A DNA stretch of 64,000 nucleotides from an uncultured SAR86 cluster bacterium (GCA_905181645.1 CAJIYN010000001.1:599334-663333), one strand, 5' to 3'; shown: positions 12,501-26,420, counted from the stretch's first letter. Notes: generated by a model not told the origin, from the letters alone. Numbers and translations: made by a program.

Positions 12501-13108
12501 TTAATCATATTTTTAGTAACTTTTTTAATAATTTTGACCTCCTGTAGTAAATCTAAAAATATTGAGATAATTGGTCATGAAAATAAAACTTTTCATATTG
12601 AATTAAAGAATTAATATTTGAATTAATCTTTTCAAATAGAAAAAGATATAAAAAATAAATTAATACTTCTGTAAGTCGAATTCTAAAATTAATTTTAGAA
12701 TCAAAAAAAATGAATAATTACCAGTATAATGAAAACCCACCTCTTAACGAGTTTGCAAAAAAACCAGAAGAAGTATCAATACTTTTAAATTTTGATAAAA
12801 CAAATAATCAGTTAATAAAAGTTTTTTGTCCGAGTAATCAGCTAAATGACGCAATGAATCTAATTGATTTTATTAATATTAAGAGATAACAGAATAAAAA
12901 AAAGGATACAAATTGTATCCTTTTTTTATGAGTATAACATTTGATTTTCTAAAAATAATACAGAAATAAAAGGTGTTCGATCTGCACATTTACGTGATGG
13001 TGTAGCTCTATAAAAGATACTCTAAATTACTTGTACGAAAGAAGATCAATACCTAGTATGATAGATCTAAGATACAAAGACGGAGTTGCATTGGATTATG
13101 GCAAATAA
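12490..13108 (+). CDS. ftsQ: Probable FtsQ remnant, heavily frameshifted or chimeric
   Basis: Position between ddl and ftsA; IEIIGHENKTFHIELKN (POTRA-like start) and terminal RRSIPSMIDLRYKDGVALDYGK resembling the FtsQ DLRYPNG C-terminus; no intact frame. Confidence 0.45.
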
Positions 13109-14324
13109 CACAAAAAATTCTAATATGATTGTTGGACTGGATATTGGTACATCCAAGGTCGTTTGTATTGTAGGAAAATACAATGAATCAAATAAATTAG
13201 AAATCATTGCACTGGGCTCTTACCCTTCTAGCGGTTTAAAAAAAGGAGTTGTTGTTAATATAGATGTAACAACTGATGCAATTCAAAAAGCAGTGGAACA
13301 AGCTCAATCCATGATCGAAGAGAAAATTAAATCAGTATTTGTCGGAATCGCTGGAAATCATATTAGAAGCTTTAATTCTCAAGGTATAGAGGCGATAAAG
13401 GATAAAGAAGTGTCATCTTCTGATATAGAAAGAGTTATTGAATCAGCTCAGGCCATTGCTATACCTTCAGATCAAAAAGTATTACATGTAATACCTCAAG
13501 AGTTTGTAATAGATGATCAGGATTGCATAAAGGATCCCCTAGGAATGTCTGGAGTAAGATTGGAAGCAAGGGTTCATTTGGTAACATGTTCGAACAATGC
13601 AGTTATGAATATTGAAAAATGTGTAAAAAATTGTGGTCTTAAAGTTGAGGGTTATGTTCTTGAACAACTAGCAAGCTCTCATTCAATATTATCTGATGAT
13701 GAAAAGGACTTAGGGGTATGTTTAGTAGATATTGGAGGAGGAACCACTGACATAGCAATTTTTCAAGCTGGCTCAATTGGTTTTACAGGAAATATTCCAA
13801 TTGCTGGAGATATGGTAACTAATGATATCGCTGTTGCATTAAGAACTCCTACTCCTGAAGCGGAGGATATAAAACAAAGACAAGGATGCGCAGTTCCAGA
13901 ATTTACCAATGATGATGAAGTTATAGAAGTTAGAGGGGTAGGCGGAAGACCTCCCACGGAGCTCGCAAGAAGAACTTTAGCAGGCTTTATAGAGCCAAGA
14001 TATATTGAGCTATGTCAGCTAGTTAAAGCAGAGATAAGCAGAAATGGTTTCGAAGATAAAATTCCTGCTGGAATTGTCCTTACTGGCGGAACATCAAAAA
14101 TGGAAGGTGTTGTTGAGCTTGCAGAATCAATTTTTCAAACAAGCGTAAGACTTGGTGTGCCTTCTAAATTTCAAGGAATGGAAAATATTCTTCAAAACCC
14201 TATATATGCAACCTCAATTGGCCTAGTTTCTCACGGGCATCTTCAAAAGAAAGAGAATTATATTCTAGAAAATAACCAAAGCCTTATTTCTAAGTTTTTA
14301 AATTGGGCTAAAGGTGAGTATTGA
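13098..14324 (+). CDS. ftsA: Cell division protein FtsA
   Basis: Intact; MIVGLDIGTSKVVCIVG, LVDIGGGTTDIAIF, TGGTSKMEGVVELAE. Confidence 0.95.
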   Translation: MANNTKNSNMIVGLDIGTSKVVCIVGKYNESNKLEIIALGSYPSSGLKKGVVVNIDVTTDAIQKAVEQAQSMIEEKIKSVFVGIAGNHIRSFNSQGIEAIKDKEVSSSDIERVIESAQAIAIPSDQKVLHVIPQEFVIDDQDCIKDPLGMSGVRLEARVHLVTCSNNAVMNIEKCVKNCGLKVEGYVLEQLASSHSILSDDEKDLGVCLVDIGGGTTDIAIFQAGSIGFTGNIPIAGDMVTNDIAVALRTPTPEAEDIKQRQGCAVPEFTNDDEVIEVRGVGGRPPTELARRTLAGFIEPRYIELCQLVKAEISRNGFEDKIPAGIVLTGGTSKMEGVVELAESIFQTSVRLGVPSKFQGMENILQNPIYATSIGLVSHGHLQKKENYILENNQSLISKFLNWAKGEY

Positions 14325-14403
14325 TTGTAAAAAACAATTACATTAGAATGCACCCTCCTTGGTTTTCTTAAGTAAAAGGAAATCTTTAACCAAAAGGTAA
14401 AAT

Positions 14404-14842
14404 ATGAACAATTACGAAACAATATTAATAATTAATCCCAACCTTTCTTCTAAGGTAGGCGATTTTCAGAAGAAATTCGAAAAGCTACTTTCAGACAATT
14501 CATTTGAAGTTAAGAAAGTTGAAGATATTGGAAGAAGGCAATTAGCTTATTCTATTAACAACCACCATAAAGGCCATTACTTGTTATATCGCATGCAAGG
14601 TGATCCTCAGAATATTGCTGAAATAGAAACAAAAATTAAATATGATGAAGCTATCATCAGACATCTTATATTAGCCGTAAAAGATTTATCGGGAGAGGAT
14701 TCTGTTTTACTTACAGAAGCTCTAGAAAATAAGAATAAAAGAACAGAAATAGCTGATGAGGCACCAAAAAAAGAAGTAAAAAAAGAGCTCCTAAAAAAGA
14801 AGAAGCTAAAAAAGAAGAAACTGAAAAGAGGAGGTCTCTTAA
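14404..14842 (+). CDS. rpsF: 30S ribosomal protein S6
   Basis: MNNYETILIINPNLSSKV, RRQLAYSINNHHKGHYLLY; Lys/Glu-rich tail probably frameshifted in the poly-A tract. Confidence 0.93.
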
Positions 14843-15037
14843 ATGAAGAAGTTTCAATTACCAAATAATTTTGATTATAAAAATACAGATGTTTTAAGAC
14901 AGTTTATTACTGAAACAGGAAAAATTGTACCAGCTCGAGTTACTGGTATATCCGCTTCAAATCAAAGAAAAGTTACTAAATCCATTAAGATTGCAAGGTT
15001 TTTAGCCTTACTTCCTTACACTGACATGCATAAATAA
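14843..15037 (+). CDS. rpsR: 30S ribosomal protein S18
   Basis: [49 protein letters not shown]. Confidence 0.95.
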   Translation: MKKFQLPNNFDYKNTDVLRQFITETGKIVPARVTGISASNQRKVTKSIKIARFLALLPYTDMHK

Positions 15038-15039
15038 AA

Positions 15040-15486
15040 ATGAAAATTATACTATTAGATAGAATACAAAGATTGGGTGAAATTGGAGACATAGTTGATG
15101 TTAAGTCTGGTTATGCACGAAATTTTCTTATCCCTCAAAAAAAGGCTGCATTTGCAAGTGATAAAAATATAGCAGAAGTTGAATCTAGGAAAGGTGAATT
15201 AGCCGCAGCATCAGCAGATGCTCTAGCTCAAGCTCAAGGAAGAGCTGAGGCTATGGAAGGGGCTTCATGTGAAATTAAGGTTCCTATAACTGAAGAAGGT
15301 TCTTTATATGGCTCAGTTGGCACTAGAGAAATTGCAGATGCTTTTGTTGCAACAGAAATAAATATTGATAAAAGTGAAGTTCAATTACCTGATGGCCCTA
15401 TTAAAGAACAAGGCGATCATAATGTATTTATAGCACTTCATCCTGAAGTTTCTGTTGAAGTTTTAGTTAAAGTATTGCCTGAGTAG
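15040..15486 (+). CDS. rplI: 50S ribosomal protein L9
   Basis: MKIILLDRIQRLGEIGDIVDVKSGYARNFLIPQKKA. Confidence 0.96.
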   Translation: MKIILLDRIQRLGEIGDIVDVKSGYARNFLIPQKKAAFASDKNIAEVESRKGELAAASADALAQAQGRAEAMEGASCEIKVPITEEGSLYGSVGTREIADAFVATEINIDKSEVQLPDGPIKEQGDHNVFIALHPEVSVEVLVKVLPE

Positions 15487-15523
15487 TTGTGTATTTTAAA
15501 ATATGATGTAAAAATCATGTTGC

Positions 15524-16897
15524 ATGTCTGAATTAATACTAAACATAAACGAACAAGTCAGAGAGGCAGAAAGAGCTGTCTTGGGCGGCTTAATGCTAGA
15601 AACAGAAAGGTTTGATACCGTCACTCCCATTATTAATCACGAAGACTTTCAAGGAAAAGATCACCAGCTTATCTATGAATCAATGTTTGAATTGATTGAA
15701 GAAAATAAACCTCTTGATCCAATAACCGTTTCAGAAAAACTAGATAACAAAAATTTACTTAACAAAATTGGCGGAAAGAACTATCTTATTGAATTAGCAA
15801 CTAGTACGCCTACAGCAGCAAATATTGAGGCGTATGCAGAAATAGTTAGACAAAGATCAATTACTCGACAGTTAATGAAAACTAACTCTGAGATAGCCGA
15901 ACTAATAAATAATCCTCAAGGTCAAGATGGAGCTAGCTTACTAAATGAAGCTGAAAGAAAGATTTTTGCTCTTAATGAACAAGCAAGTTTATCTGATAGT
16001 GCAATGCAATCAATGCAGGAATTGATTCCAGCAACAATGGATAGATTACACAAGCTATCTAAAATGGGTAAAGGCAATATTATTGGAAACTCTACCGGCT
16101 TTAAGGATTTAGATACAAAGCTTCAAGGTGTTCAGAACGGGGATTTAATAGTAGTAGCTGGAAGACCTAGTATGGGCAAGACAGCATTTGCTATGAATCT
16201 AGCTGAAAATATTCTTTTAAACGATGATAATGATGGAGCTATTTTAATATTTAGTTTAGAAATGCCTGGCGAATCTTTAACCACAAGGCTCCTCGCGAGT
16301 AATGCTAAAATTGATCAACAAAAAGTTAGATCGGCATCAATGAATCAAAATGATTTAAAAAGATTTATGGAATCTTCTTCCAAGTTAAAAGATCTCCCTC
16401 TTTATATTGATGATAGTTCTATGCTATCTCCAATGGAATTAAGGGCTAGAGCCAGAAGAATACATAGGCAGGAACCAAATGGCTTATCTCTTATAGTGGT
16501 GGATTATCTTCAGCTAATGGAGCTGCCATCCTCTACTGAAAGTAGAGTGAATCAAATTTCAGAAATATCAAGATCTTTAAAAATGCTGGCAAAAGATCTT
16601 AATGTTCCTGTAATAGCACTATCTCAGCTTAATAGGGGTGTTGATTCTAGACCAAATAGAAGACCTATTATGTCTGACCTAAGAGATTCAGGTGCTATTG
16701 AGCAGGATGCTGATGTAATTTTATTTCTTTATAGGGATGAGGTTTATAACGAAGATTCTGACCAGGGAAACAAAGCTGAAGTTATTATTGGTAAGCAAAG
16801 GAATGGACCTATTGGAACTTGCTATCTAACTTTCTTGAAGGAATATACACGATTCGAAAACTTTTCAAATGATGGATTTTACGATTCATTTGAATGA
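15524..16897 (+). CDS. dnaB: Replicative DNA helicase DnaB
   Basis: Intact 457 aa; VAGRPSMGKTAFAMNLAEN, VVDYLQLM, ALSQLNRGVDSRPNRRPIMSDLRDSGAIEQDADVILFLYRDEVY. Confidence 0.97.
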   Translation: MSELILNINEQVREAERAVLGGLMLETERFDTVTPIINHEDFQGKDHQLIYESMFELIEENKPLDPITVSEKLDNKNLLNKIGGKNYLIELATSTPTAANIEAYAEIVRQRSITRQLMKTNSEIAELINNPQGQDGASLLNEAERKIFALNEQASLSDSAMQSMQELIPATMDRLHKLSKMGKGNIIGNSTGFKDLDTKLQGVQNGDLIVVAGRPSMGKTAFAMNLAENILLNDDNDGAILIFSLEMPGESLTTRLLASNAKIDQQKVRSASMNQNDLKRFMESSSKLKDLPLYIDDSSMLSPMELRARARRIHRQEPNGLSLIVVDYLQLMELPSSTESRVNQISEISRSLKMLAKDLNVPVIALSQLNRGVDSRPNRRPIMSDLRDSGAIEQDADVILFLYRDEVYNEDSDQGNKAEVIIGKQRNGPIGTCYLTFLKEYTRFENFSNDGFYDSFE

Positions 16898-17920
16898 AGG
16901 AACCATCTGCAGAACTCACAATTGATATAAATATTATTCGAAATAATATTGTCTATTTAAAATCATTTCTTAATCCAAGTACTAAATTTATGGCTGTATT
17001 AAAAGCTAATGCTTATGGTCATGGTCTTAATAAAATTGCTAAAAATATTGATGATATTGTTGAAGCGCATTCGAATACATTTAGACTAGCTCAAGAAATA
17101 TATTTTTAATCAATAACAAACTTTAATGCAGGGGTTATATAACAAAGATGACTTAGATCTGGCTACTGAAAATAATTTTGATACAGTTGTTCACAATCAA
17201 GATCAATTATTTATTTTAGATAATGTAAATATTCATGCATGGATAAAAGTTAATACTGGAATGAACCGACTTGGTTTCTCACCTGAAGATTTTTTAACCC
17301 TTTATAAAAGTAGACTAACTCAAAAAGAATTTACACTGATGTCACATCTGGCTTGTTCAGACAATCCTGCAGATGATTTGAATACCAAGCAATTTAATTC
17401 ATTTAATGATATTTCAAAATCTTTAAAAGAAACTACACCAAAAAGCATTGGTAATACTGGATGTATCTTAAATTTTCCACAAAAAACCTTTGATTGGGTT
17501 CGATCAGGCATAGGTTTGTATGGAGGATTCGTTGGAAATGATACTTTAGAGCCTGCAATGACATTTAAATCTCAGATTATTGAGATAAAAAAGATAAAAA
17601 AAGGCGATAGAGTTGGCTCCTGACGTAGTTTCACCGCATTATCATCTATCCCAGATTAAGGGCAGATTAATTAGCCAAGATCACTTGATAATACGAAAGT
17701 ATCTATAAATAATTTTTCAGCAAATATTTTTGGTCAGGTAAGCATGGATTTACTCTCTATAGACATTACAAATATTCCAAACTCCAAGATTGGTGATTGG
17801 TGTATTTTTTGGGATAAAAATAATTCTATTAAAAACTTAGCAATGAGAAATAATTTGATTTCATATGAACTTATGACTAGGATAAGTCCAAGAGTAAAAG
17901 TTATTTATAAAAATTCATGA
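16894..17920 (+). CDS. alr: Alanine racemase (frameshifted)
   Basis: FMAVLKANAYGHGL, WIKVNTGMNRLGF, VRSGIGLYG, FGQVSMDLLSIDIT. Confidence 0.88.
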
Positions 17921-18989
17921 AAATTAATTACATACAAGAAAATTTAGATTACCTATGAGGAAGATCTTCCTGAGTACATGACTGAAAAGCATGCTGAAGA
18001 CATAGCTGAGGTATTTCATACACCACTCCAGGGAACCTATAACTGGGATTATAGAATCCAAGATAATAGGATTAAAAGATTATATGAATTAGGTAAAGAA
18101 TTAAATTGGAATGTCGAGATGGATATTGACTGGAATAGACCGTATGAAGAGCTTAAGGAACCTTTTCCAATTTTTTGGGATAACTATCCTCCTTATCAAA
18201 AAATGTCAGATGAAAAGAAAGTTGAATTTTTAAACGGACCAAAAGTAGTATGAGCCAATTTTTACACGGAGAACAAGGTGCTGTTTTAGTTGCCTCGCAG
18301 CTAACGAGTTGCGCCCCTACTTTTAATGCAAAACTATATGCTGCATCACAAACTTTTGATGAGGCTAGACATGTCGAAGCATTTAATAAATATATTCAAA
18401 CTAGAACAAAGTTAATGTATCCAGTTGGCAATGAGCTTAAATCAATTCTTGACAAAATTCTTACAGATGAAAGATGGGATCTTAAATTTATTGGTATGCA
18501 AATTATTATTGAAGGTTTAGCATTAGCAGCATTTCAATCCTCTCGAGACTTAACTCCGGATCCAGTGTTAAAAGATATGCTTGGATTAATAATAAGAGAC
18601 GAAGCAAGACATGTCACTTTTGGAATTAATTATTTAGAAGAATTTGTTGAAACTTTAACCGAAGAAGAAAAAGAGGAAAGAGCTCAATTTGCTTATGAGG
18701 CATGCTGGTTGAGTCGAGAAAGACTCTGTATCAAATGATGTTTTTGATCATTTTGGATGGGATAAAGAAGAATCACGAATATTTCAACAATCTTCAGATA
18801 TTACTAAAATGTTTCAAAAATTACTCTTCCAAAGAATTGTACCTAATCTATCTAGAATTGGTCTTTTAACTGATAATGTTAGACCTAAATTTGAGGCACT
18901 TGGATTGCTTGAGTATGAGCATGCACCAGATGACTTTCGATGTAGATTGGGCTGATTTATCTAGACCTTTATTTGAAGATTCTGCTTAA
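17917..18989 (+). CDS. Ferritin-like diiron protein of unknown substrate (frameshifted)
   Basis: Two DEARHV motifs (QTFDEARHVEAFNKY; LIIRDEARHVTFGINYL), typical of diiron ferritin-like or oxygenase folds; ATGA overlap with alr. Confidence 0.7.
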
Positions 18990-19051
18990 TTATATTTATC
19001 AATCAGTAATTATCTGATATTCTGTTATCCCATCATAAACAAGTAAATTGA

Positions 19052-20665
<1,614 letters not shown>

Positions 20666-20669
<4 letters not shown>

Positions 20670-21505
20670 AAGATATTAAGTTAAGAAATTTTACAATTGC
20701 TAACAACAAACCTTTTACTCTAATGGGTGGAGTTAATGTTCTGGAATCTGAAGAGATGGTTATGCAAGTTGCAGAAAAATTTAAAACCATTTCAGATAAA
20801 CACAATATTAATTGGATTTTTAAAGGTTCATTTGATAAAGCAAATAGGAGCTCTATAGATTCTTTTAGAGGCCCTGGGATGGATGAAGGTCTAAAATTGC
20901 TTGAAAAAGTATCATCTAATTTTGATTGTCCTGTCATTACGGATATTCATGAGCCCAATCAAGCTATGCCTGTAAGTGAAATTTGTGAGATTATTCAAGT
21001 TCCTGCTTTCTTAGCAAGACAGACTGATCTCGTTATAGCGGCAGCAAAAACTAAATCCATTGTTCAGTTTAAGAAGCCTCAATTTTTAGCTGCACCAGAG
21101 ATGAAAAATATAATAAAAAAATGCTCTGAAGCTGGTAATGATAATATTACTCTTTGTGAAAGAGGTAATAGTTTTGGTTATAACAATCTTATTGTTGATA
21201 CTTTAAATTTCCAGATTCTTAAAGATTTTAGTTATCCTGTAATTTTTGATGCAACTCATTCCCTTCAACTGCCTGGTGGTCTAGGTAATGCTGCTGGCGG
21301 AAGAAGAGAGTTCTTATTGCCTCTTGCAAAAGCTGGTTTAAGCCAAGGTATTGCTGGTTTATTTCTTGAAGCTCATCCTGACCCAGATAATGCTAAGTGT
21401 GACGGCCCATGCGCATTAAGACTTGACATGTTAGAGCCATTTTTAAATCAAATTAAAAATCTAGATAAATTTATAAAAAATCAAGAAGACTTAGATATTT
21501 CTTAA
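20666..21505 (+). CDS. kdsA: 3-deoxy-8-phosphooctulonate synthase
   Basis: [66 protein letters not shown]. Confidence 0.96.
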
Positions 21506-21510
21506 AATCA

Positions 21511-22767
<1,257 letters not shown>

Positions 22768-22777
22768 AGTAAAGAAG

Positions 22778-23035
22778 ATGGAAGTGAACCCAGAAGATGT
22801 TCTTTTTATTTTTCTATCAATATTAATTTTAGTTCTTTTATATAATCTACTTATTAGCTCTAATGGTTATGAGGAAAGAGAAAATTTAATGGATGAAAAT
22901 ACCGAGCTATCTCTTAGAAACGGCACTTTAAGGGACAGTAATGAAGAATTAAGATTTGAAATCATCAATGCACAAGATAATAAGAGCTCTCCTTTTTTAA
23001 GAGTAAAATTTAAATCTTTCAATGCCAAATTTTAA
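22778..23035 (+). CDS. ftsB: Cell division protein FtsB-like septum protein
   Basis: Short TM plus coiled-coil (ENLMDENTELSLRNGTLRDSNEELRFEIINAQDN) between eno and ispD. Confidence 0.65.
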   Translation: MEVNPEDVLFIFLSILILVLLYNLLISSNGYEERENLMDENTELSLRNGTLRDSNEELRFEIINAQDNKSSPFLRVKFKSFNAKF

Positions 23036-23073
23036 ATTTATAAAATTTAATGAAAAAGAAGTATAGAAGTAAG

Positions 23074-24202
23074 ATGAAAAATAATATTTTAGCCATTATC
23101 CCTGCTGCAGGAATAGGAGAAAGGTTTTCATCGGAACAACCTAAACAATATTTTAAAGTTGATGATTCTACTCTAATCGAAAAAACAATATCAATTTTTA
23201 GCTCCTGTGAATTAATTTCTAAAATTATTATTCCTATCCATAAGAATGATCAATTTATTAAAGATCAAGACTTTTACAATGATCCAAAGATTCATTTAAT
23301 TGAAGGAGGGAAAACTAGAGCTATTTCAGTTCTAAATGCCCTTAAGAGTGAAGTATTAGATAATTATGACTATGTATTAACGCATGATGTAGCTAGACCT
23401 AATATTGAGGCCAAAGATATTAAATTGCTATTAGATAAAATTCAAAATGATAAATCAGACTGCTCATTTTTTTATACACCCGTTAGAGAATCTATTAAAA
23501 AATTCTCTCTTAAACAAGATGTAACAGTTAATAAAGATGACTATTATTTAGTTCAAACACCTCAGGCGTTTAATTATAAAAAATTATATCTGCTTTAAAG
23601 ACCTGCGTAAAAGATGGAATTAATATTCCTGATGAATCTTTTGTAATGGAAAAGATGAACTATGTATTAACAAGAATTAAAGGAAGCTCGGCAAATATCA
23701 AGGTTACATATCCTGAAGATATTGATTTATTGAAGAAATTTAATACTAGGGTAGGGACAGGATTTGATTTACATACCTATTTACCTGGAAATGGATTTAT
23801 TTTAGGTGGGTGTTTTATTGAATGTGATCATTCGATTAATGCGCACTCTGATGGTGACGTCCTTTTGCATTCTATTGCTGATGCAATATTAGGTGCGAGC
23901 GCTCTTGGTGATATAGGAATCTTTTTTGCAGATACAGATACTGCCAATAAGAATTTAGATAGTAAAACCATTATTGATTTTTGTATTAATAAAATTTCTA
24001 AATTAGGATTAGAAATATTTAATATTGATGCAACTATAATTCCAATTAAAGCACCATGAAATGACATTCCTCCTTGCCAAATCTTACTTCACTTTCTAAA
24101 ATTTTAAAAATTGATCAATCTAATATTGGACTAAAAGCCACAACCTCAGAAAAGATTGGTATTATTGGCGAAAATAAAGCAATAGCTGTTCCATTGAAAT
24201 AA
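23074..24202 (+). CDS. ispDF: Bifunctional IspD-IspF: MEP cytidylyltransferase / MECDP synthase (frameshifted within each half, fusion joint in frame)
   Basis: IspD: AIIPAAGIGERFSSEQPKQYF, VLTHDVARPN, VKVTYPEDIDLLKKF; directly in frame with IspF: NTRVGTGFDLHTY, AHSDGDVLLHSIADAILG. Confidence 0.8.
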
Positions 24203-24212
24203 TTTATTAAAA

Positions 24213-24936
24213 ATGAAAATATTACTAACTGGAGCAACTGGATATATAGGAAAACGACTGCTCCCTCTTTTAATAGAAGAGGGTCATGAAGTTGTATGCT
24301 GTGTTAGAGATTTGGATCGTTTTCATCCTCCAAAGATACTGAAATAAAGAAGATTAATGATTACACTTTTGCAGTAGATGGAACCCCAGCAGATTGCACT
24401 TATTTTGGTTTATTAAGCGTCTTAGGCTTTGAGCCTGATATGGTTGTAGCAGGAATCAATCATGGCGCTAATCTTGGAAATGATGTTCTTTATTCTGGAA
24501 CTGTAGGCGCTGCAGTTGGCGGAAGAGCTTTAAAATTCCCACCAGTTGCTATATCAGTAGCGTCCTATAATGCAATTGATCCAGATTATATTTCAAATAA
24601 ATCTGCAGAAATTATAAATACAATTTTTGAAAATTAGTAGATATACAAAATAAAGTAATTAATATTAATTTCCCTGATTTAGTTGAGTCCGAAGTTAAGG
24701 GAACTAAATTTACAAGGCTTTCAAGAAGAGGGATTCCAACTAAACCAACTGAGATATCTTCCTCATCTAATTCAAAAACCTATAGATACAATCTTCAAGG
24801 TGAAGCAATTAAAGAATCTTATCTTTCAGATGTTGAAGCAGTTCAATCGGGTTATATTTCACTATCAATTTTAGATTACAACTTAACTAAAGCTGAAGAA
24901 GATACTAATCTTGTAAGGATACTTTGTAGTGAGTAA
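24213..24936 (+). CDS. surE: 5'/3'-nucleotidase SurE (N-terminus replaced by an epimerase-like patch; frameshifts)
   Basis: [69 protein letters not shown]. Confidence 0.85.
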
Positions 24937-25570
24937 TTCTGGATTTACATTTAGACGAGTAAGAGAGGAGATGATTGAAAACTTGCTTGAAATGGGAATA
25001 AAAGATTTTAGAGTTCTTGATGCCATGTCTCAGGTTCCAAGACATATTTTTTTAGATGAAGCTTTAAGATCAAGAGCTTATGAAAATAGATCTTTAACAA
25101 TCGGGTACAAGCAAACTATATCTCAGCCATATATTGTTTTTAGAGATGAATAAATATGTTTATGTCTTTGCACTAAGGTCATATTTTTAAAAATGTCACT
25201 AACAACAACAAGCTTGAAGTGTGACTCAGAATCTTTAGGTACATTATGCATAAAGCTTTCATTTACCAATTCAACATACGAGGGATTATAAGACTCCTCA
25301 ATTATTTTATTAATAGTAGATGCATATCAAGACTGGGATAATAAAAAACAATATGAAGGCATAATTTGTGCTGCTGCGCCTCGAGCATTTCCAGAAGAAT
25401 TGCTTAATTGCTCCTTAGAAAACTCTAAAATAGTCATGCCTATTGGAGACTCTAAAGAGCAAAAGCTGCTTGTAGTAACTAAAACAAATACTGGATTTGT
25501 CCAAGAGTTTCATGATGAGGTTGCATTTGTGCCTATGCTTCCAGGAAAATCTAATGATGGGAATAATTAA
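24929..25570 (+). CDS. pcm: Protein-L-isoaspartate O-methyltransferase (central portion replaced by foreign sequence)
   Basis: N-term FRRVREEMIENLLEMGIKDFRVLDAMSQVPRHIFLDEALRSRAYENRSLTIGYKQTISQPYIV; C-term YEGIICAAAPRAFPEEL...VMPIGDSKEQKL. Confidence 0.85.
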
Positions 25571-26292
25571 TGAATGAAAGAATAAAGTTTGTATTAGCAG
25601 GCTTTTGTGTTGGTTTTGCAGAGCTTCTTCCTGGAATCTCAGGCTCTACTGTAGCAATATTTTTTGGTATTTATGAAAAAATTATCAAATCCTTAAGTTC
25701 AATAAGGCTTAAGAATATAAGTTTTAATGTAAGTAAATTAAATCAAATATTTGCTCTTGATCTAATGATCCCATTTATTATTTCTATGATTATAAGCGTA
25801 TTAGTTTTTTCTAAATTTATCTTATTTTTACATAATGAATTTACATCAATTTTTAATGTCTTTCTTGGAATTATAATGATTGTTGGCGGTTATTTATTGG
25901 CTCATAAAGAAATTATTAAATTTAAACTGAAAACAACTTCACTATACATAATAGGTTTTATTGCAAGCTTTATACTTTCAACTCTAGCCATTGATTCTAT
26001 TGATATAAGCTTTATTAATCTAATATTTGCTGGCTTTGTAGCTTTTTCCTTTTTTCTTATTCCGGGGATTTCAGGAAGTGCCATTCTTCTAGTATTTGGA
26101 CTTTATTCAACAATAATAGAATCTATAGCCAATTTTAATTTTACTGTTCTAGTCCCTTTTGCAATTGGTGCGTCAATTGCACTTTTAACTATGCCTAAAT
26201 TAATTTCTTATCTTTTTGAACAATTTAGAGAATTTATAATTGTTTTCTTTAGTGGATTAATTATTGGTACTGGCCTAATCCTTCTTTTTTAA
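25570..26292 (+). CDS. DUF368 membrane protein (family that includes proposed undecaprenyl-phosphate translocases)
   Basis: Two repeats: GFAELLPGISGSTVAIFFGIYEKII and FFLIPGISGSAILLVFGLYSTII; multi-TM. Confidence 0.82.
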   Translation: MNERIKFVLAGFCVGFAELLPGISGSTVAIFFGIYEKIIKSLSSIRLKNISFNVSKLNQIFALDLMIPFIISMIISVLVFSKFILFLHNEFTSIFNVFLGIIMIVGGYLLAHKEIIKFKLKTTSLYIIGFIASFILSTLAIDSIDISFINLIFAGFVAFSFFLIPGISGSAILLVFGLYSTIIESIANFNFTVLVPFAIGASIALLTMPKLISYLFEQFREFIIVFFSGLIIGTGLILLF

Positions 26293-26420
26293 TGAAAAAA
26301 CTGGCCTCATATACTAATTAATGAGTTGTAAAGGTATTAATTTTTAATATCTGATTGCTCAGCAGTATCTTATATTAGTTTCCCTTTTAAGGTATTTGTT
26401 ACACTTTTATAAAACAAAAA

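Noticed and set aside
14790-14830. Programmed frameshift in the poly-A rich rpsF tail
   Set aside because: Homopolymer indel error is more likely given similar errors everywhere in the window.
14607-14864. Minus-strand Phe/Ser-rich ORF opposite rpsF
   Set aside because: Antisense of the Lys-rich S6 tail; composition artefact.
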